Shown in pieces: positions 17,106 through 23,829 of a stretch of DNA of 40,358 bases. The notes under the pieces were generated by a model that ran no database searches, was not told the origin of the DNA, and saw only the letters and a list, made by a program, of their open reading frames with translations. This DNA comes from Comamonadaceae bacterium. GTDB lineage: Bacteria; Pseudomonadota; Gammaproteobacteria; Burkholderiales; Burkholderiaceae_C. Position 1 is the stretch's first letter. Every line of letters begins with the position of its first letter. The position numbers were made by a program, and so were the translations under genes. The stretch is taken from assembly GCA_023259355.1 (NCBI GenBank), contig JAHFQI010000011.1, positions 1 through 40,358 of the forward strand, in the 5' to 3' direction.

Positions 17106-18479
17106 TCAGAACGGCATCTTGGGCATGCCGCCCATGCCCTTCATGCCGCCCATGCGTTTCATCATCTTCATGAGGCCGCCGCCCTTCATCTTCTTCATCA
17201 TGTCCTGCATCTGCTCGAACTCCTTGAGCAGGCGGTTCACCTCCTGAACCTGGACACCCGCGCCGGCGGCAATGCGGCGCTTGCGCGTGGCCTTGAGGAG
17301 TTCGGGCTTGCGGCGCTCCTGCGGCGTCATGCTGTGGATGATGCCCTGCTTGCGGACGATGTCCTTTTCGGCGCGTGACAGGTCGGCCTCGCTGGCCTTC
17401 GCCGCCATCTGGGTCGGCAGCTTGTCCATCAGGCTCGACAACCCGCCCATCTGCTTCATCTGCTGGATCTGCGCCAGGAAGTCGTTGAGGTCGAAGCCAG
17501 CACCACTCTTGACCTTGGCGGCCAGCTTCTGCGCCGCTTCCATGTCCACGCCGGCCGTGACCTGCTCGACCAGCGCGACGATGTCACCCATGCCCAGGAT
17601 GCGGCCCGCATGGCGTTCGGCGTCGAACACTTCCAGGCCGTCGATCTTTTCGCTGACGCCGGCGAACTTGATCGGCGCGCCGGTGATCTGGCGCACCGAG
17701 AGCGCCGCACCGCCGCGCGAATCACCGTCGGTCTTGGTCAGGATGATGCCGGTGAGCGGCAACGCGTCCTTGACAGCTTTCGCGGTGTTGGCCGCGTCCT
17801 GGCCCTGCATGGCATCCACCACGAACAGGGTTTCAACCGGCTTGAGTTCGGCGTGCAGCTCCCGGATTTCCCGCATCAGCGCTTCGTCGATCGCCAGACG
17901 GCCGGCGGTATCGACCAGCAGCACGTCGAAGTAGTGCTTGCGCGCGTAGTCGATGGCGGCGCGTGCGATGTCGATCGGCTTCTGGTCGGGCGTGCTCGGA
18001 AACCATTCGGCGCCGGCTTGCGCCGTCACGGTCTTGAGCTGCTCGATGGCGGCCGGGCGGTACACGTCGCCGGACACCGTGAGCACCTTTTTTTTGCGTT
18101 TTTCGATCAGGTGTTTGGCCAGCTTGGCGGTGGTGGTGGTCTTGCCCGCGCCCTGCAGGCCGGCCATCAGGATGACAGCCGGCGGCTGGGCCGCGAGGTT
18201 GATATCGGAGACCCCTTCGCCCATCGTCGCCGCCAGCTCGCGGTTGACGATGCCCACCAGCGCCTGGCCTGGCTTGAGGGAGCCCATGACCTCCTGACCC
18301 AGGGCTTTTTCCTTGACACGGGCGATGAAGTCGCGCACCACGGGCAGGGCCACGTCGGCCTCCAGCAGGGCCATGCGCACCTCGCGCAGCATGTCGGTCA
18401 CATTGGACTCGGTGATGCGGGCCTGGCCGCTGATCTGTTTGACGAGGCGGGAAAGTTTGTCGGTAAGGGCGGAGGCCAT
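17106..18479 (-). CDS. ffh: Signal recognition particle protein Ffh
   Basis: A 457-residue SRP54-type GTPase. It binds 4.5S RNA and signal sequences and brings ribosomes to FtsY at the membrane. The order is N domain (1-85), G domain with P-loop GLQGAGKTT at residues 107-115, VDTAGR and TKTDGDSRGGAALS, then the M domain with its methionine-rich tail FEQMQDMMKKMKGGG and several Met/Gly repeats. The length matches the family. It is divergent from the CcsA-like gene, with 88 bases between them, a common neighbourhood in proteobacteria. Confidence 0.97.
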   Translation of the reverse strand: MASALTDKLSRLVKQISGQARITESNVTDMLREVRMALLEADVALPVVRDFIARVKEKALGQEVMGSLKPGQALVGIVNRELAATMGEGVSDINLAAQPPAVILMAGLQGAGKTTTTAKLAKHLIEKRKKKVLTVSGDVYRPAAIEQLKTVTAQAGAEWFPSTPDQKPIDIARAAIDYARKHYFDVLLVDTAGRLAIDEALMREIRELHAELKPVETLFVVDAMQGQDAANTAKAVKDALPLTGIILTKTDGDSRGGAALSVRQITGAPIKFAGVSEKIDGLEVFDAERHAGRILGMGDIVALVEQVTAGVDMEAAQKLAAKVKSGAGFDLNDFLAQIQQMKQMGGLSSLMDKLPTQMAAKASEADLSRAEKDIVRKQGIIHSMTPQERRKPELLKATRKRRIAAGAGVQVQEVNRLLKEFEQMQDMMKKMKGGGLMKMMKRMGGMKGMGGMPKMPF

Positions 18480-18555
18480 AAGAAGTGTCCCGTCGGGTGA
18501 AAACCAGCTTTCTCGCGGGCCGGAAGCCGGCGGGCGCCGGCCATGTGCAAAACGC

Positions 18556-18561
18556 TAAACT
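18556..18561 (+). promoter_or_regulatory. -10-like hexamer next to the start of the CcsA/YpjD-like gene
   Basis: TAAACT ends 6 bases before the ATG at 18568, with no ribosome site between. The -35 region is unconvincing. It fits the leaderless pattern seen at other starts in this window. Confidence 0.35.
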
Positions 18562-18567
18562 GTACCC

Positions 18568-19374
18568 ATGATTTTAGCCAGTGCGTCCCCCGCCAGCATT
18601 GTGCTGGCCCTTGCCGCAGCGTCCGCCTATGCTGTGCCGGCCGCCGCCGCCTCGCGGCTCAGTGTCCAGGCAGCGCGGCTGACACTGCTGGTCGCATGGC
18701 TGCTGCATGGCCTGATGCTGGCCGCCGGACTGCTGGGGACTCCCGCGCGTTTCGGCTTTGCGCCGGCGCTGTCCATCACCGCCTGGCTGGTGCTCACGGT
18801 GTACGCGGTGGAGAGCCACGTGTTTCCCCAGTTCAAGGCCCGCTGGGCCTTGGCCGGCTTGGGCGCCGCCGCGGTCTTGATGGCGCTGCTGTTTCCCGGC
18901 ACGGCGCTGCATGCCGCAGCCTCGCCCTGGCTGCCCCTGCATTGGGCGCTGGGTATTGCCTCGTACGGGCTGTTCGCCGCCGCCGTGGTGCATGCCGGAC
19001 TCATGACTCGCGCGGAGAAACAGATCCGCCTGGCGGCCGACCCGCACAGCGGCATCCCGCTGCTGACGCTGGAGCGGCTCACCTTCCGCTTCGTTGCAGC
19101 GGGTTTCGTGCTGCTGACCGCGACGCTGCTCGCGGGCTGGATTTTTGGTGAACATCTTTATGGCGCGGCCGGTGCCCGCTGGAAGTGGGACCACAAGACC
19201 GTCTTCTCGGTGCTGTCGTGGCTGGCGTTTGCCACCTTGCTGATCGGACGCTCCCGGTTTGGCTGGCGCGGGCGGCGCGCCGTCCGGGTGCTTTATATCG
19301 GCGCTGGATTGCTGCTGCTCGCCTATGCGGGCTCACGCTTCGTCCTGGAAGTGGTTCTGGGGCGCGCCGCGTGA
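18568..19374 (+). CDS. CcsA/YpjD-like cytochrome c assembly family membrane protein
   Basis: A 268-residue protein with about eight hydrophobic segments. It carries the Trp-rich signature near the C-terminus (GARWKWDHKTVFSVLSWLAF) of the HemX/CcsA/YpjD superfamily, some of which handle heme for cytochrome c maturation. Its gene is divergent from ffh, as ypjD is in many proteobacteria. The role of YpjD-type proteins is not firmly known, so I give only the family. The PP0621-like gene begins on a GTGA overlap with its stop codon. Confidence 0.85.
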   Translation: MILASASPASIVLALAAASAYAVPAAAASRLSVQAARLTLLVAWLLHGLMLAAGLLGTPARFGFAPALSITAWLVLTVYAVESHVFPQFKARWALAGLGAAAVLMALLFPGTALHAAASPWLPLHWALGIASYGLFAAAVVHAGLMTRAEKQIRLAADPHSGIPLLTLERLTFRFVAAGFVLLTATLLAGWIFGEHLYGAAGARWKWDHKTVFSVLSWLAFATLLIGRSRFGWRGRRAVRVLYIGAGLLLLAYAGSRFVLEVVLGRAA

Positions 19375-19607
19375 AAGCCCTGATCATCCTGCTGGCTGTG
19401 CTGGCGGGCGTCTGGCTCTGGCGCAATGGCCGCCAAAAGGCGCTGGACGCACGCAAGCCGCCGAAGGAGCGCGCCAAGCCGGACGGCGGTGTCCAAGAAA
19501 TGGTCAGCTGCCCGGTCTGCGGCGTCCATTTGCCCCGTTCCGACGCCGTCGCCGGAACGCAGGGCCTTTATTGCAGCGCCGCGCACCGCCAGCAGGCCGA
19601 GGGCTGA
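19371..19607 (+). CDS. PP0621-like small membrane-anchored zinc-ribbon protein
   Basis: A 78-residue protein beginning with GTG that overlaps the preceding stop by 4 bases. Residues 2-17 are a membrane helix (KALIILLAVLAGVWLW). A charged linker and a zinc-binding pattern follow: Cys47 and Cys50 (CPVC), then Cys68 and His72 (YCSAAH). The function is unknown. Its stop is immediately followed by the pilS ATG (TGAATG), and the same order next to pilSR is familiar from other proteobacteria, which suggests a common transcript. The longer frame from 19185 is not preferred because it covers the upstream gene. Confidence 0.8.
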   Translation: MKALIILLAVLAGVWLWRNGRQKALDARKPPKERAKPDGGVQEMVSCPVCGVHLPRSDAVAGTQGLYCSAAHRQQAEG

Positions 19608-21350
19608 ATGACCAGCGCCCACGAAGCGGAGGCCCCTTCGTCCTGGTTTGGCGATCATGGCCTCCCGCCGGCCTACCGCATGCCGGCGATCACGGGCGAG
19701 GCCGCTTCCGGCCGCCTGTGGCACGGATTCATGACCGCCCGCGTGATGATTGCACTGGTGCTGCTGGTGCTGCAGGCGTCCGCCTACCTGCTGGGGCAGG
19801 CGGTGTCCTTCTGGCTCATGGGCTTGTGCACCTTGTACCTGGTGACCACCCTGGGGGTGCGCCTGCTGGCCAGCCCCCAGGCACCCGGTCAGACCTTTGA
19901 CCCGCAGTGGGTCGCGACCATCGGCGTGGACGTGGCCGTTTTTTCCGTGCTGCATTTCCTGCACGGCGGCAACATCAACTACACGCCGCTGTTTGCCCTG
20001 CCGGTGCTGATGGCCGCGGTACTGGGTTCGCTACCGCTCGCGCTGGGCACCACGGCCGCGGTGACATTGTTGCTGCTGACTGACGCGTGGTGGATGTCGC
20101 TGCGTGCACCGGCCGAAACAACCTCGCGCTTCCTTCAGGCGGGGCTGACGGGTTCCGGCCTGTTCATCGTCGCCTTCCTGACCAACCAGCTGGCCATTCG
20201 GCTGTCCCGCGAAGAGGAAACCGCGCGACGCAACGAGCGGGAGGCACGCATCCAGACCCTGGTCAACGAACTGGTGATTGAAAGCCTGACCGACGGCGTG
20301 CTGGTGATTGACCACGACAACGTCGTGCGCGCTGCCAACCCTTCCGCGCGGCAGATGGTGGGCCGCGAGTATCCGACCCGGTACGCGCCCTTCTTGCTGG
20401 AAAGCGAGCCCGGCTGGCAACCCCTGGCCGAGCTGGCCCGCATGACCTTCGCGCAAGGCGGCACCCAGACCACGGAAATCGATCTGCACCATCCGGGCCT
20501 GCCGCGCTGCTGCCTGCAGGTGCGGACCCGGCTGACCGCCACCCTGACCGACGGGGCTGAAAGCCTGTGCGTGATGTTCCTGCAGGACCGGCGGGAGATG
20601 GAAGCCAGGGTGCGCACCGAAAAACTCGCGGCGATGGGGCGCATGTCCGCCGCCGTGGCGCACGAAATCCGCAATCCGCTGGCGGCGATCGCTCAGGCCA
20701 ACGCGCTGCTCGACGAGGAATTGACGGACACAACCCAAAAACGGCTGACGCTCATGGTGCAACAAAACACCCAGCGGCTCGCGCAGATCGTGGACGAGAT
20801 CCTGGATATTGCCCGCGTCGAGCACCTGGGAACAGGCTCGGCCGGCAACCGGCTGGTGCTTGACGAGGCGGTGCAGACCATGTGCAGCGACTGGCTGAAA
20901 CAGGTCGGCAACAAGACCCCCCTCAGCCTGGCGCTGGCGGCAGGCACCGGCGTGGCGTGGTTCGCCGCCGACCATTTGCGGCGCGTGCTGGTGAACCTTC
21001 TCGACAACGCCCGGCGGTATTCAGGCCATGCAGCGCCGATTCACATTTCCACCAGCATGATCCACCCAGGGCAGCTCATGCTGCGCGTCTGGAGCGATGG
21101 CCCCCCACTGGAGCAGGCCGTGGAGCGGCATCTGTTCGAACCTTTTTTCTCATCGGAAAGCCGCTCCAGCGGCCTGGGGCTCTACATCTGCAGCGAGCTG
21201 TGCGAGCGCCATGGCGCGGTGATCGCCTATGAAAGAACCTCCCGCGCCCACCAAGGCAGGGACATCGGCGGCAACGAGTTCTCCGTGATTTTCAACATGG
21301 CCGGCACCCACGGTACCACCGGCACCGCAGCGCCCTTGCTCACCCACTGA
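19608..21350 (+). CDS. pilS: Two-component sensor histidine kinase PilS
   Basis: A 580-residue membrane kinase. About six hydrophobic segments in the first 190 residues are followed by a PAS-like region and a kinase core. The H box AVAHEIRNPLAAI has the phospho-acceptor His352, and SSGLGLYICSEL is the ATP-lid G box. PilS senses pilin in the membrane in Pseudomonas and passes phosphate to PilR. Here it lies directly upstream of pilR (2 bases between stop and start), so they form a pair. No pilin genes are in the window, so the target regulon must be elsewhere. Confidence 0.93.
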   Translation: MTSAHEAEAPSSWFGDHGLPPAYRMPAITGEAASGRLWHGFMTARVMIALVLLVLQASAYLLGQAVSFWLMGLCTLYLVTTLGVRLLASPQAPGQTFDPQWVATIGVDVAVFSVLHFLHGGNINYTPLFALPVLMAAVLGSLPLALGTTAAVTLLLLTDAWWMSLRAPAETTSRFLQAGLTGSGLFIVAFLTNQLAIRLSREEETARRNEREARIQTLVNELVIESLTDGVLVIDHDNVVRAANPSARQMVGREYPTRYAPFLLESEPGWQPLAELARMTFAQGGTQTTEIDLHHPGLPRCCLQVRTRLTATLTDGAESLCVMFLQDRREMEARVRTEKLAAMGRMSAAVAHEIRNPLAAIAQANALLDEELTDTTQKRLTLMVQQNTQRLAQIVDEILDIARVEHLGTGSAGNRLVLDEAVQTMCSDWLKQVGNKTPLSLALAAGTGVAWFAADHLRRVLVNLLDNARRYSGHAAPIHISTSMIHPGQLMLRVWSDGPPLEQAVERHLFEPFFSSESRSSGLGLYICSELCERHGAVIAYERTSRAHQGRDIGGNEFSVIFNMAGTHGTTGTAAPLLTH

Positions 21351-21352
21351 CC

Positions 21353-22843
21353 ATGCCAGCCCCTGCACCTCCAACATCGCCCCTGGTTCTCGTCATCGAC
21401 GACGAGCCGGATCTGAGAACACTGTACGAACTCACGCTGTTGCGCGAAGGCTATCGCGTCGAAGCCGCGGGCACGCTGGCGGAAGCCTGGCCGCTGCTGG
21501 AACAGGCCCGCTATGACGCGGTGATCACCGACATGCGCCTGCCCGATGGACTCGGACTGGACATCTTGCACAGCATGAACACACGTCAGCGCCCGGAGCG
21601 CTGCATCGTGATGACGGCCTACGGGTCGGCTGAAAATGCGGTGGAAGCCCTCAAGGCAGGAGCCTTTGACTACCTGACCAAACCTGTGGACCTGAAGCAG
21701 TTCCGCGCGGTGGTGGCCTCGGCGATCCATGACAGCCAAAGCGCCAGGGGCGCGGACAAGCCGGCTGCGTCCCAGCGCGGCCCGCGCGCCGGCCCGAGCA
21801 GCGCCCCCGAATCCGGCGCGGCCGGACCAGCCGGGCCCGCCGCGCTGAGCCGGCTGGTCGGCGAGTCGGAAGCGCTGCAATCCGTCAAGCGGCGCGTGGG
21901 GAAGGTGGCACGCAGCATGGCCCCCGTGCTGGTGCGCGGCGAATCGGGCACCGGTAAGGAGCTTGTGGCGCGCGCGGTCCATGCCTGCAGCCACCGGGCG
22001 GACGGCCCCTTCGTCGCGGTGAACTGCGGCGCCATTCCCGAAAATCTGCTCGAGGCGGAGTTCTTTGGCGCGAAGAAGGGCTCCTACACCGGCGCAGTGC
22101 ATGACCGTGAGGGTTATTTCCACGCTGCGCAGGGCGGCACGCTGTTTCTGGACGAAATCGGTGACTTGCCGCTGGCGATGCAGTCCAAACTGCTGCGTTC
22201 GATCCAGGAGCGCCGGATCCGATCGCTCGGGTCCAACCAGGAAGACGTGGTCGATGTGCGGATCGTCAGCGCGACCCACAAGGACCTGGCCGGCGACGTG
22301 CAGGCGGGGCGCTTCCGGCAGGACCTGTATTACCGGCTCAATGTCATTGAAATTGTCGTGCCGCCGCTGCGTGAGCGGCGCGAAGACCTGCCGGCCCTGT
22401 GCCAGGCGCTGCTGACCCGCATCGCCCGGGAGTCAGGCACGATCACGCCCGTGATGTCCCCGCATGCCCTGCAGCTGCTCCAGAACCATCCGCTCGATGG
22501 CAACGTTCGCGAGCTCGAAAACCTGCTGCACCGCGCACTCGCCTTGAGCGATGGCGGGGAGCTGCATTTCGACGATCTGGACATGCCCTCCGCGCGCCCC
22601 ACTGTGGCGAACGTGAAGGCACCAGCGCCCGATGCCCAGGGCGCAACGCCGACCGACCTGCAGGCCTGGCTCGACCAGCAGGAACGCGACATCATTACCC
22701 GTGCGCTGATTGAAACAGGCTTCAACCGGACCGCCGCCGCGGCACGCCTGGGCATCAACCTTCGTCAAATGCGCTACCGCATGTCCCGACTGGCCATCGT
22801 GGCCCCATCACCCGCCGGAAGCGAAACCGATGACCCCGTCTGA
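21353..22843 (+). CDS. pilR: Sigma-54-dependent response regulator PilR
   Basis: A 496-residue NtrC-type regulator. The receiver domain has the phospho-acceptor Asp60 (VITDMRLPDG). The AAA+ domain has Walker A GESGTGKE at 196-203 and the sigma-54 contact loop GSYTGA at 243-248, a conservative variant of GAFTGA. A Fis-type HTH (TGFNRTAAAARLGINLRQMRYRM) ends the protein. A low-complexity Ala/Gly/Pro linker separates receiver and AAA+ domains. It would activate RpoN promoters, typically pilA. The last 14 bases overlap the ampD start. Confidence 0.94.
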   Translation: MPAPAPPTSPLVLVIDDEPDLRTLYELTLLREGYRVEAAGTLAEAWPLLEQARYDAVITDMRLPDGLGLDILHSMNTRQRPERCIVMTAYGSAENAVEALKAGAFDYLTKPVDLKQFRAVVASAIHDSQSARGADKPAASQRGPRAGPSSAPESGAAGPAGPAALSRLVGESEALQSVKRRVGKVARSMAPVLVRGESGTGKELVARAVHACSHRADGPFVAVNCGAIPENLLEAEFFGAKKGSYTGAVHDREGYFHAAQGGTLFLDEIGDLPLAMQSKLLRSIQERRIRSLGSNQEDVVDVRIVSATHKDLAGDVQAGRFRQDLYYRLNVIEIVVPPLRERREDLPALCQALLTRIARESGTITPVMSPHALQLLQNHPLDGNVRELENLLHRALALSDGGELHFDDLDMPSARPTVANVKAPAPDAQGATPTDLQAWLDQQERDIITRALIETGFNRTAAAARLGINLRQMRYRMSRLAIVAPSPAGSETDDPV

Positions 22844-23435
22844 GCCCTATCCCGGGTTGTGGCGGGAGGGCTGGTACCGTTTCGCCCGCCCCCTGCTGTC
22901 GCCGAATCATGGCCCCCGCCCCACGGGCACCAGCATCGACCTGATCGTGGTGCATTCGATCAGCCTGCCGCCCGGCCAGTACGGTGGAGAAGAGGTGCAG
23001 CAACTCTTCTCCAACCAGCTGGACTGGGACGCACACCCCTGGTTTGACCAGATCCGCGGCCTGCAGGTGTCAGCCCATTTCTACATCCGGCGCCAGGGCG
23101 AACTCTGGCAGTTCGTGAGTTGCGATGACCGCGCCTGGCACGCGGGGCAGTCCTGCTACCTCGGTCGCGGCAACTGCAACGACCATTCCATCGGCATTGA
23201 ACTTGAAGGCCTTGAAGGCGACAGTTTCGAGCCCGCGCAATATGAATCCCTGGCCAGCCTCTGCGCCGCCATCGCGCAGCAGTACCCCGTAGGCCATGTG
23301 GCGGGCCACGAGCATGTCGCGGCGGGGCGCAAGCAGGACCCGGGCAGCGGCTTTGACTGGCCATTGCTGCAGCGCACACTGGGCTGGCCACCCCCGTGTT
23401 TTCCCTCTGGTGTTTTGAAGCATCCGGATCAATGA
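22830..23435 (+). CDS. ampD: 1,6-anhydro-N-acetylmuramyl-L-alanine amidase
   Basis: A 201-residue cytoplasmic zinc amidase of the AmpD type. It cleaves the lactyl-alanine bond of anhydro-muropeptides during peptidoglycan recycling, and its loss can raise AmpC beta-lactamase in species that carry AmpR. The expected zinc ligands are His42 (LIVVHSIS), His160 and Asp170 (GHEHVAAGRKQDPG). Glu124 (SIGIELEG) and Lys168 are the expected catalytic residues. The ATG at 22830 lies inside pilR, 14 bases before its stop. The 394-base region after it holds the nrdA control signals. Confidence 0.94.
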   Translation: MTPSEPYPGLWREGWYRFARPLLSPNHGPRPTGTSIDLIVVHSISLPPGQYGGEEVQQLFSNQLDWDAHPWFDQIRGLQVSAHFYIRRQGELWQFVSCDDRAWHAGQSCYLGRGNCNDHSIGIELEGLEGDSFEPAQYESLASLCAAIAQQYPVGHVAGHEHVAAGRKQDPGSGFDWPLLQRTLGWPPPCFPSGVLKHPDQ

Positions 23436-23692
23436 CCTGTCGATGAAGCGACTGGCCGGCCCCCCGCGTCCGCAAGCGCTGCAGTGGCATCCGGCCCCGC
23501 GCATCAAGGCTGCACGGGGCCCGGCAGGCCAAAACCCCTCGCAGCGCCCGATTTCTCTGGGTTCAAGCCGGCAAAGCCTTTGCCGACAAGGCTCCTCGCG
23601 GCGTGGCGGACCTTGCCCGGACCCAACCCAGTCACCGGGGCTTTTCAGGGGTTTTTTGTTGCATCGAGCCTGACCATCGCAAACCGCCGGAT
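23436..23692. other. Intergenic stretch with no recognisable gene
   Basis: Between ampD and the first NrdR box I see no supported gene. Small frames here (for example 76 codons from 23443) have Arg/Pro-rich, GC-shadow composition and no homology that I recognise. Weak hairpins such as AGCCTT/AAGGCT (23575-23593) lack U-tracts. No ampD terminator is clear. Confidence 0.6.
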
Positions 23693-23708
23693 ACACTACC
23701 GGTAGTGG
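23693..23708. promoter_or_regulatory. NrdR-type box 1
   Basis: ACACTACCGGTAGTGG, with a perfect 14-base inner palindrome (23694-23707), resembles the NrdR consensus acaCwAtATaTwGtgt. It ends directly before the -35 of the nrdA promoter. Its start is 32 bases from the start of box 2, about three helical turns, the usual arrangement of paired NrdR boxes. Confidence 0.7.
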
Positions 23709-23709
23709 C

Positions 23710-23738
23710 TTGAAATGCACCGAGACACCATATATAGT
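23710..23738 (+). promoter_or_regulatory. nrdA promoter
   Basis: TTGAAA (23710-23715), a 17-base spacer and TATAGT (23733-23738) form a good sigma-70 promoter. The second NrdR box covers the -10 and the first abuts the -35. The expected start is near 23745, giving an 85-base leader. Confidence 0.75.
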
Positions 23739-23740
23739 GC
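23725..23740. promoter_or_regulatory. NrdR-type box 2
   Basis: ACACCATATATAGTGC matches the NrdR consensus closely, including the central ATATAT. It overlaps the nrdA -10 hexamer. NrdR is the ATP/dATP-sensing repressor of ribonucleotide reductase genes; binding here should block RNA polymerase. Confidence 0.85.
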
Positions 23741-23829
23741 CCATCACTGCAGCAGCCCTTGACGAAATCTGCGTGGTTCCCATCTGCCGAACCCGCCCTG
23801 TCTCCCCAAAATTGTAGAAAGAGGAAGCA

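Noticed and set aside
23443-23673. 76-codon frame after ampD
   Set aside because: Arg/Pro/Gln-rich with no ribosome site and no recognisable motif; it lies in the nrdA control region.
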